Of a stretch of DNA of 64,000 nucleotides, positions 18,230 to 24,933 are shown piece after piece. Numbering within the stretch: the first letter of the stretch is position 1; each line of letters opens with the position of its first letter. The notes below the pieces were generated by a model. It ran no database searches and was not told where the DNA came from. It was given only the letters and a program-made list of their open reading frames with translations. This DNA comes from an uncultured Tenacibaculum sp. (GTDB lineage Bacteria > Bacteroidota > Bacteroidia > Flavobacteriales > Flavobacteriaceae), in contig NZ_CANMAX010000001.1 of assembly GCF_947495995.1 (NCBI RefSeq), positions 930,001 through 994,000 of the forward strand, given 5' to 3'. Made by a program: the position numbers and the translations under genes.

Positions 18230-18430
18230 GCTAACGTTCAGTATAAGAAACGTAGGGCAGTTGATAAGCGATACGTTTCGGTTTGGTACTTAGCCAAATA
18301 TAATATTTTGCTTTTATCTTTTTTATTGAAAATGCCAAATTTTATATTTGGCGACTTCATAGAAAAACACAGAACTTTCGGAAAACCTAAATAGCCCTAT
18401 GTTTTTTATACATTGTTGTGCTACGTTGCT
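18230..18430 (-). repeat. attC-like element E8 (longest)
   Basis: Arms 18241-18258 and 18394-18411 pair at 16 of 18; a second hairpin pairs 18293-18310 with 18335-18352 (gccaaatat...atatttggc). Ends are gctaacg (18230-18236) and gttgtgctacgtt (18415-18427). The long folded insert is reminiscent of the larger Vibrio-type repeats. Confidence 0.65.
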
Positions 18431-18431
18431 G

Positions 18432-20012
18432 TTAAAATGGTAAGTCTGTGGGTTCATTTACATCTATTTCTTCAACAAAAGGTTGTTCATTAATAGGAAA
18501 TTCGCTTTTTAAAAACTGTACATTTCCTTCACTCATTTTACTATACAATTCTTTACATTCAATACTATTGAATTGAGGTTTTGTAGGAGCGTCAAAAAAT
18601 AAAGTGTAAATATATAACCACCATTCGTCTTCAATTTTTTCTTCTATAATTTGTTCAATCAATGAAAAATATTTGTCAAGATTAAGTTCATTTGTTTTGG
18701 AGTATGAATAACAAAGCAATACGGGTAGACAATCTCTCTCTTCAATCAAATAGTCTGAATATTCTTCAAAATTTTCAATCTCAAAATTGTATTTTATAGC
18801 CAATTGTATACCCCACAATGATACATCAGACCTAGAGTATTCTTTATGTTCTTTTAGTATTGAATTTATTTCTTTTTTTATTAATAAAGTTAAATCATCA
18901 TCAAGAGAGTTTTTACTTAAAATTTCATCAAAAACATCAATGAAATATGGAAATATAAAGCAAACTCTGGATAAATACATTATTAAATATATTAGAGTAT
19001 CTTTTGATGTATATGTTTTTTTAGATAAAATTCTAGTTGCATATTTTATTGCTGAATCATTAGGGTTTTCATTAGTTAAACTTATTGCTAAATCAATAAA
19101 TTCAGAAATATTAATAAGATGACTATTATCTAAGTTCTCTGATGATAAAAAAGTGTTTGAATAAGTTTTTAGTTTTCTAATCCATTCTTCCTCAATAGGT
19201 TTTGGTAGTTCAACTATTTTAGTTTTTTTCTGATTAAGCCTTAGATTAAATTTTTCTAATTCTTTACTTAGTTTTTTAATAAATGTATCGGCTTCTTCTT
19301 TTGATTTACAATAGCATTTATAATCATCTATAAATCTGAAATATTTATAATTAAGTAATTCTTTATCTATTTGAGACAAAACAAGTTCAGAAATTATGCT
19401 AGAAGTGTCTGGACCAATTGGTATACCAACAGTTTCATTTCTCTGAGTACTCCTAATAGCAAAATCTAATTTATTATACCAAAGGTCTCTATTTCTAGAA
19501 TTGGCTTTGGCTTCTATTTTGCCAACTAATGCCCACGGAATAGAATGAGAATAAATACTTGGATAACAATTTGCAATATCTGCGTGGACTAAATACTTTG
19601 CTTGAAAAGATTTATCTAAGCTTAAAAACTTTTGGTCTTTATTTCTTTCATAGGACAGCATTGAAACAAGACGGTTGTTTAAATTATTAGGTTTTGGAAT
19701 AACCATACTTCTTTCATAATAATCATCAACTTCTCCAATTTTCTCAAATATTGAACTCCAATTATTTTTAATTTCTAATGCTAATCTGTTATAAGCGATT
19801 GGATGAGGAATACTTAAAATTCTTGGAGCGTTATTATTTCTTGTTAGACGAAAAACAATATTTGAACAAACTCTATTTTGTAAAACAGTAATTCCATTAT
19901 CTCTTACCCATTTCCCATAAAGTTCACTTGAAAAAATTTTATCAATCTTTTCAGGAAATAAGCCAAAATCTAATAACTTTTGATAAATAACATTTTCGTC
20001 AATTTCTTCCAT
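18432..20012 (-). CDS. Stand-alone reverse transcriptase, Abi/UG (DRT-type) group
   Basis: 526 aa. RT palm motifs: motif A HADIANCYPSIY with D145, motif B GIPIGPDTSS from G196, motif C RFIDDYKCY with D229-D230, then thumb-side KFNLRLNQKKTKIV. The catalytic pair appears as I-D-D-Y rather than YxDD, as in abortive-infection and defence-associated RTs; there is no maturase domain, endonuclease or group II intron structure. The ~270-residue helical C-terminal part (residues ~255-526) resembles the HEAT-like tails of such RTs. Lies in a cassette flanked by inverted GTTGTGCTACRTT. Anti-phage function is inference; the DRT class is not assigned. Confidence 0.82.
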   Translation of the reverse strand: MEEIDENVIYQKLLDFGLFPEKIDKIFSSELYGKWVRDNGITVLQNRVCSNIVFRLTRNNNAPRILSIPHPIAYNRLALEIKNNWSSIFEKIGEVDDYYERSMVIPKPNNLNNRLVSMLSYERNKDQKFLSLDKSFQAKYLVHADIANCYPSIYSHSIPWALVGKIEAKANSRNRDLWYNKLDFAIRSTQRNETVGIPIGPDTSSIISELVLSQIDKELLNYKYFRFIDDYKCYCKSKEEADTFIKKLSKELEKFNLRLNQKKTKIVELPKPIEEEWIRKLKTYSNTFLSSENLDNSHLINISEFIDLAISLTNENPNDSAIKYATRILSKKTYTSKDTLIYLIMYLSRVCFIFPYFIDVFDEILSKNSLDDDLTLLIKKEINSILKEHKEYSRSDVSLWGIQLAIKYNFEIENFEEYSDYLIEERDCLPVLLCYSYSKTNELNLDKYFSLIEQIIEEKIEDEWWLYIYTLFFDAPTKPQFNSIECKELYSKMSEGNVQFLKSEFPINEQPFVEEIDVNEPTDLPF

Positions 20013-20020
20013 AGTTTTTT

Positions 20021-20060
20021 AATGTAGCACAACTCTGTATTTCCCAACCAACGGTAAACA
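20021..20060 (-). repeat. Cassette boundary upstream of the RT (half element E9)
   Basis: AATGTAGCACAAC (20021-20033) is the inverse of 18415-18427 at 12 of 13 positions. ccaacggta follows at 20050, as at the outer ends of the other elements, but no paired arm is found beyond it. Confidence 0.5.
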
Positions 20061-20119
20061 TATTTCACTATTCAGTTGTATATACGTAATTCGTGTTCTT
20101 TAAATTAAATTTTTAGAAA

Positions 20120-20190
20120 AGTTAAGGGAATAGGAGGATTGGTCTATTTCTTTAGCTTTTTCTTTCTAAATGTAGCTAATTAAAAAGAGG
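20120..20190. repeat. Dispersed intergenic repeat, copy 2
   Basis: aataggaggattggtctatttctttagctttttctttc followed by gtagctaattaaa and a ggcaag tail; shares words in the same order with copies at 7938 and 23694. Confidence 0.45.
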
Positions 20191-20300
20191 CAAGCAAAAA
20201 AAATTGTATAAACCCAGTTCGTTTGGTAAACTTAGGAACAAGTTTAGTTTCTCCTGTTCCTGTAGCTCCGAAGATCATTATTCTTATATCAAAAACGAAT

Positions 20301-20336
20301 ATAAAAGAAAAGTGCAAAACACTAGGTTTTGCACTT
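20301..20336 (-). terminator. Terminator of the 20384-21100 lipoprotein gene
   Basis: Stem aagtgcaaaac (20310-20320) with gttttgcactt (20326-20336), followed on the - strand by ttttcttttat. Confidence 0.8.
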
Positions 20337-20383
20337 GATATGTTTAGATGTTATGGTAAAATAACACTTTCACTTTTATGAGT

Positions 20384-21100
20384 TTACTGAAAACACTCGA
20401 TATAGAAAACTAAATTATCAGCATCGGCAGTAGAAACATGCGAAGATGTAAATCCGCCTTGATTATTAAATTGAACTGGAGTTAATTCGAAAGTTTCCCA
20501 TTCTGTTACAATTCTAACACGTTGATAAAAAGCAAAACCTTCATCAATTCCTCCGTTAATTGGTTCAAAAATTACAGTGTATTCAAAACTTCCATTGCCC
20601 AAGTCTTCTTTACACCAACGTTTACGAACTCCTGGTAACGAACTTCCTCCGCTACTTGTTGCAGATAAACAAGCTCCGGTTTCTTCTACCCAAGGGCTAC
20701 AATTGTCTGAATCGTTATCATCTGAATCAGAATTTACACGTGCAGTACTTTCAGCAGATTTCCAACTTACGCTAGCACCATCGGTAACTTCAGTATCTGT
20801 AAGAACTCTTTTAAAACCATCTTTTGTAAATCCTGAAAATTGTAAAATTCCACCGCGATCAACCGTTACATCTACACTTTTGGTTTCACCAGATCTAATT
20901 CCTGTTAGTAAAGCCAATTCAGATCCACCGATGTCATTTCCATCTTTATCATAAACGAGAACAGCAGAAGTAGATTCTGAGTCTGCTGCACTACTCGGAC
21001 TAAATGTATAAGTGAATTTAAAAGTTACTGATCCGTCGTCGTCTTTCGTACAAGCCGTAAGGGTTAAACAGATTAAAATAAAGTAAAATAGATTTCTCAT
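20384..21100 (-). CDS. Hypothetical surface lipoprotein
   Basis: 238 aa. Lipobox LTLTACTKDDDGS: lipid-anchored, with the acidic run after Cys that serves as a surface export signal in Bacteroidota. Body is low-complexity Ser/Asp/Glu beta-rich sequence with a central SDSDDNDSDNCSPW stretch and several cysteines (ETGACLS, KRWCKED, YIECFQ). No family recognised. Own terminator downstream. Confidence 0.7.
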   Translation of the reverse strand: MRNLFYFILICLTLTACTKDDDGSVTFKFTYTFSPSSAADSESTSAVLVYDKDGNDIGGSELALLTGIRSGETKSVDVTVDRGGILQFSGFTKDGFKRVLTDTEVTDGASVSWKSAESTARVNSDSDDNDSDNCSPWVEETGACLSATSSGGSSLPGVRKRWCKEDLGNGSFEYTVIFEPINGGIDEGFAFYQRVRIVTEWETFELTPVQFNNQGGFTSSHVSTADADNLVFYIECFQ

Positions 21101-21183
21101 ATTATTAAGTTTGAATCGTAAAACTATTGCAGTTGCGTTTGCGAGTCAATACTTATAAATGGGTATTTTTGAATTTTACTTTT

Positions 21184-22137
21184 TTAAAATGGAGCAAAAG
21201 TATCTTTTGGTCCGTCTGGTATACTCCAACGTTGTTTTGCAGTAATGTTTTCTGGTGTAGTATTAGTTAATGCTGAATTCCCAAAATTACCATAACTACT
21301 TGCATTTCCTCTAGGAATTTGCATACGATCTCCATATAACCATACAACCAAATTATTACGTTGTCCGCTAGTGATTGGATGTGTAGCATGCGGAACACTT
21401 CCACGATGAATTATGGCTTTACCGGGCTCGAAAACAGTACGCACAACTTTTCCTGTGGTTTTATCATGAAAATCTACTTGCGAACCTGTAAATTTTTCCT
21501 CTGGTAAATTGATATTGATATTCAATGTTGCAGCTGAAGCATCGGTATGCGGATGTAAATCTTTATCCTTATCAGGATTGTATTGAATAGAAAAACCAAA
21601 CGTTTGGTTGTCGTAACCATAAGTCCCCAATAATAAACGAGCAACCGGACGCATATAACGATCCATAATATCATTATAAAATGCTTGGAAATTAGGAGCA
21701 GCAAGATGACCTTCTGAACGCTGATCAAGCATAATTCCATAACGATTTAATTGAATCCCGTATGGAGGACGGGCTGGAATTTGTGAATTCATAACTCCTT
21801 CTAAATAATTACGAAATTCTGCTAAACGCTCAACATCAAAAAACTGAGCGGTATAAACTCCTGGAATAATTTCTTCCCATAAATCGGCAACTGCATTTTC
21901 CTTTCCTGGGTTTTCCCAAGCATCATTAATTGCTTTTCTCAATTTAGGATCGAGTAATGTTTCATCAGGAATTAGTAAATCGTCTTTGTTTTCAATTTCC
22001 CATTCAGCCCATGCATCTTCAAGTAATTTTCTATTCGTGTTCCAAAATTCTGAAACAGATGCTTCACGTTGTAGCATAGCTTTACGAGAAGGTAAGGTGA
22101 GCGCACGAGCTTGTGCGAGTGCATTTTTATTTATCAT
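21184..22137 (-). CDS. 2-oxoglutarate/Fe(II)-dependent dioxygenase
   Basis: 317 aa. Facial triad: H197-x-D199 in LHPHTDAS and a distal His in IIHRGSVPHATHPI, followed by the 2-oxoglutarate-binding Arg in GQRNNLVVWLYG. This is the prolyl-4-hydroxylase-like/PKHD layout. The N-terminal ~100 residues are helical and not part of the core fold. No signal peptide. Substrate unknown (protein or small molecule). Confidence 0.85.
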   Translation of the reverse strand: MINKNALAQARALTLPSRKAMLQREASVSEFWNTNRKLLEDAWAEWEIENKDDLLIPDETLLDPKLRKAINDAWENPGKENAVADLWEEIIPGVYTAQFFDVERLAEFRNYLEGVMNSQIPARPPYGIQLNRYGIMLDQRSEGHLAAPNFQAFYNDIMDRYMRPVARLLLGTYGYDNQTFGFSIQYNPDKDKDLHPHTDASAATLNININLPEEKFTGSQVDFHDKTTGKVVRTVFEPGKAIIHRGSVPHATHPITSGQRNNLVVWLYGDRMQIPRGNASSYGNFGNSALTNTTPENITAKQRWSIPDGPKDTFAPF

Positions 22138-22336
22138 TTTTTCTTACTATTAAATTTGTTTTTAGGATATTTTGAAATATCCAAAGACTTACTGTGTTCT
22201 ATTTTAAATTGTTGAGGTAAGTCTTAGCTTTTAATTACGATGTAAAGTTAAGGCGAGAATCTGCCCGAAGTTTGGTAAGAAAAAAGTAAATTTTAGTAAA
22301 AAACAAAGATTTTGTTTGTTTTGGGAAGTGTGTTTC

Positions 22337-22759
22337 TTATTGAATGCCAATCAATGTTTTAATTCCGTTAATCATAATCATTGAAGCTTTTCCTGTTTCT
22401 ATAAAGTATTCTAAATCAGAACCATTTTCTAGAGTTAAGGAACCAAAAACAAAATCATCTTTCATTGACTTAAACATTCCAGATCCTTTGTCTTTTGAAT
22501 TTGTAAGTTCACCTGTAGCTACAATATTATTTTTATTTGTGATTAGTCGTTGGGTTGTTAAAACACTATAATTGTTTGCATTTACTACTGTTGAACAAAT
22601 AATTAATTCATTTTCCCTTAAGTTAATATCTATGTCATTATAAGGAAACTCTTCATTTGATTCGTAAAACTTAGTAAACTTATAATCGTAGGGTTTAATG
22701 GTGCTTCGTTTGATAGCAGCAATGCAAATATTATGTTTTGATTTGTCTGTCTTTTTCAT
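22337..22759 (-). CDS. Hypothetical cytosolic beta-rich protein
   Basis: 140 aa without signal peptide. Strand-rich pattern (DIDINLRENELIICSTVVNANNYSVLTTQRLITNKNNIVATGEL, then SLTLENGSDLEYFIETGKAS) is reminiscent of bacterial PH-like domains, where a default reporter-like strand pattern ends in VLTTQRLI. Family not confirmed. Nineteen bases separate it from the next gene, so co-transcription is likely. Confidence 0.6.
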   Translation of the reverse strand: MKKTDKSKHNICIAAIKRSTIKPYDYKFTKFYESNEEFPYNDIDINLRENELIICSTVVNANNYSVLTTQRLITNKNNIVATGELTNSKDKGSGMFKSMKDDFVFGSLTLENGSDLEYFIETGKASMIMINGIKTLIGIQ

Positions 22760-22777
22760 TTTTCTAACTTTTTATTC

Positions 22778-23389
22778 TTACAATTTAAATACGGCACCAA
22801 TATTTAAACTTATGAAGAAGTTTTTTCCTTGTCTTTCTTCAGTAGAACTTGTCAGTCCGATTAGATTATAGTTTTCGATTAGTAATGAAAATCTAGGAGA
22901 GATCTCAAATTTATAACCAAGACCACCGCCTAATCCAAACTGAGTTGAGTTTGCAATGTCATTAATGTCAACAAAACCAACTCCGTTGTTAAAATCTCCT
23001 TCAGCATTAGTTAAAAAACTAATAGCAAATCCATAATTTATATACCAATTTCGTTCTGAACCAAAATGATAACTTATACCCACAGGAACAGTGATATAAT
23101 TTGTTCTTTCAGAATATTCATCGGGAATCAAAGGAAAGTCAACGTTATTTGCTCCCATTTTTTGATATAAAGCTCCAGTTCGTAAACTCCAACGATTATT
23201 AAAGAAATAAGATCCGTAAACTCCTAATTGAACTCCAGTTACTGATGAAGCATCGAATAAAACTCCGTCTAATTGATAAGCGCCACTATAACCAATTATT
23301 GGGGTTAACTCGATATCTCCTTTTTCTCTTGTTTGACCTCTACATAGTAAACTACTTATTAATAATGCAGCACAGACTAAATATTTCAT
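22778..23389 (-). CDS. Outer-membrane beta-barrel protein (PorT/OmpX-like)
   Basis: 203 aa with signal peptide (MKYLVCAALLISSLLCRG). Alternating amphipathic strands (WSLRTGALYQKMGANN, TVPVGISYHFGSERNWYINYGFAISFL, FGLGGGLGYKFEISPRFSLLIENYNLIG) and a terminal FFISLNIGAVFKL strand ending in an aromatic/hydrophobic pattern are typical of eight-stranded barrels. Role unknown. Confidence 0.82.
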   Translation of the reverse strand: MKYLVCAALLISSLLCRGQTREKGDIELTPIIGYSGAYQLDGVLFDASSVTGVQLGVYGSYFFNNRWSLRTGALYQKMGANNVDFPLIPDEYSERTNYITVPVGISYHFGSERNWYINYGFAISFLTNAEGDFNNGVGFVDINDIANSTQFGLGGGLGYKFEISPRFSLLIENYNLIGLTSSTEERQGKNFFISLNIGAVFKL

Positions 23390-23407
23390 ATTTATTTTTT
23401 TAGTGTA

Positions 23408-23656
23408 TTAATTGTTGTTTTTATCTCCAATGAAAGTAATAGCAAAACCAAGGAAACAGAATCCGCTGATTAAAGAAAACCCTAGCGGTGCAAATGTTAA
23501 TCCACTGGCAACGGTATGTTTGTTAGCGACATGGCTATTTGGATTAACTCGAATAAAATCTGCAATTTCTTCTTGACTAAATCCTATAGCAATACCAGCA
23601 GCAATAATTCCTAAAATTAGAAGTATTAATCGGGCGTGTTTTATGTTTGTCATCAT
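23408..23656 (-). CDS. Small inner-membrane protein (two helices)
   Basis: 82 aa with two hydrophobic helices (ARLILLILGIIAAGIAIGF and GFSLISGFCFLGFAITFIG) separated by a polar loop; organisation resembles DUF3185 proteins such as the one at 60074. Eighteen bases upstream of the barrel gene. Confidence 0.65.
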   Translation of the reverse strand: MMTNIKHARLILLILGIIAAGIAIGFSQEEIADFIRVNPNSHVANKHTVASGLTFAPLGFSLISGFCFLGFAITFIGDKNNN

Positions 23657-23693
23657 ATGATTTTAAGTAGCAATTAGAAATAAAATCTAAGAA

Positions 23694-23765
23694 GATAGTA
23701 GGAGTCTATTTCATTAGCTTTTTCTGTGATAAAATTAGCTAATTAAATAATTACAAACAAAAAGA
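23694..23765. repeat. Dispersed intergenic repeat, copy 3
   Basis: agtaggagtctatttcattagctttttctg followed by ttagctaattaaa; diverged relative of copy 2 in the same word order. Confidence 0.35.
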
Positions 23766-23773
23766 TAATGCTG

Positions 23774-24361
23774 TTATTCTTTGATTTCAATTAAAGGATC
23801 TTTATCTAGTAATTTTATATCATCTGGTATTGGTGCATAGCTTCCTTCAATAGATTCTAAACACTCTTTACCTGTAGTTTTATCAATGTAATATTGACCA
23901 AAAGCTACTTCATTATCTAAATAAATAGCAAAGATATTTGGTCCTTCTACAATTTTAGTGTCAAATCCAGAGTGAGGTAAATTGAAAGCTTTTACCACAA
24001 AATCAATTTTCTTTTGATCTTCAGTGTTTGGATGATACAATTTTTCAACACCAAAAAAATCAAAAGGAGCAACACTTTTAGAAGTTAGATTTACTTCAAA
24101 GTCATATGTTAAGTCCTGTTCTTTTTTTCCAAGAGGAATAAACTTGATGATTCGTTTATAATAAACAACTGTTTTTTGAGAGTTTTTCCATGCAGAAATT
24201 TCATACAATGAAGCATTGAAACGAAAGTTTGGATATTTAGTAGCCAAAATTGTATTCGCTTGAATGATAAGTTGATCTTTATTCAAAGTCATTTTATTTT
24301 TTTGAGCAAAGTTTGAGAGACTAAAAATAAAAATTAAAGGAACAAACAGTCGTTTCATCAT
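23774..24361 (-). CDS. Secreted hypothetical protein
   Basis: 195 aa with signal peptide (MMKRLFVPLIFIFSLSNFAQ). The mature part looks like one alpha/beta domain (QLIIQANTILATKYPNFRF helix, YYKRIIKFIPLGKKEQDLTYDFEVNLTS strands, YIDKTTGKECLESIEGSY). No family recognised. Fourteen bases after the Imm11-like gene, so probably the last gene of that operon. Confidence 0.6.
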   Translation of the reverse strand: MMKRLFVPLIFIFSLSNFAQKNKMTLNKDQLIIQANTILATKYPNFRFNASLYEISAWKNSQKTVVYYKRIIKFIPLGKKEQDLTYDFEVNLTSKSVAPFDFFGVEKLYHPNTEDQKKIDFVVKAFNLPHSGFDTKIVEGPNIFAIYLDNEVAFGQYYIDKTTGKECLESIEGSYAPIPDDIKLLDKDPLIEIKE

Positions 24362-24375
24362 GTTTCATGGTGTTT

Positions 24376-24933
24376 TTACATTAAGGAATTAAATTCTTCA
24401 GTAGGAATCATTCGTATTGCAACCATTCCTTTTTCAATTAGAAAATCTCTTAATTTTTGATTTATAATGATCAAATTAGGTTGTTCTTTCAACCTGAATA
24501 TAGCTAGGTTATCTGTTTTTGTTGCATCAATTTTAAACTGTTCTACAAAGGTAGGTCTATCCCATGGTTTTGCACTCCAATCATACCCCTCAACACAAGC
24601 TTTTAATCCAATAATATTTGTTAAATGATAGCCGTATTCTATTTCATTCGTTGCTGGATCTAACATTTTTGTGGGTTGATACTGATAATTTTCTACCCCA
24701 AATTCATCAAACGCATCTAATAGTTCATTCCTGAATAATGGAAGAATTCCTCCCATTATATCTCCTCTGAAATCTCCACTACCTAAAGACAATTCTAGTT
24801 GAATTTCTTTTTTACTGTAATTAGGTTGTTTCTCTCCAGTCATGGTATTCATTATCTCAATTCCTTTAGGGACAGACATAACCGTAGCCAATCCCTTAAC
24901 CCTTAAATCGGCGAATAGTACGTAATAGTTCAT
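24376..24933 (-). CDS. Imm11-like (DUF1629) protein
   Basis: 185 aa. C-terminal part matches the layout of the Imm11/DUF1629 family of polymorphic-toxin immunity proteins: a strand-rich N-terminus, GVENYQYQPTKMLDPATNEIEYGYHLTNIIGLKACVEG, a LAIFRLKEQPNLIIINQKLRDFLIEKGMVAIRMIP end in which members read out a short beta-alpha-beta. No signal peptide. Its start overlaps the stop of the TPR/HEAT gene by one base. No obvious toxin is in the operon, so a role as an orphan immunity protein is inference. Confidence 0.6.
   Translation of the reverse strand: MNYYVLFADLRVKGLATVMSVPKGIEIMNTMTGEKQPNYSKKEIQLELSLGSGDFRGDIMGGILPLFRNELLDAFDEFGVENYQYQPTKMLDPATNEIEYGYHLTNIIGLKACVEGYDWSAKPWDRPTFVEQFKIDATKTDNLAIFRLKEQPNLIIINQKLRDFLIEKGMVAIRMIPTEEFNSLM

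Larger units (their letters stand above)
20034..20383. other. Non-coding region upstream of the RT gene
   Basis: About 350 bases with no full gene. Contains a repeat copy (20120-20190), a terminator (20301-20336) and a 32-codon - strand remnant from 20271 down to about 20173 starting MIFGATGTGETKLVPKF, which looks like the N-terminal edge of a nucleotide-binding (P-loop or Rossmann-type) domain and ends at a stop. An RT-associated non-coding RNA could also lie here. Confidence 0.45.

Noticed and set aside
18432-20012. Group II intron or retron
   Set aside because: No maturase or HNH domain, no domain V hairpin seen, and no msr/msd-like inverted pair adjacent that I could fold.
4767-20060. 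Complete integron with integrase
   Set aside because: No tyrosine recombinase or intI-like ORF is present, so only a cassette cluster can be claimed.
20577-20954. 125-aa + strand ORF
   Set aside because: Antisense to the lipoprotein at 20384-21100, which has lipobox and terminator.
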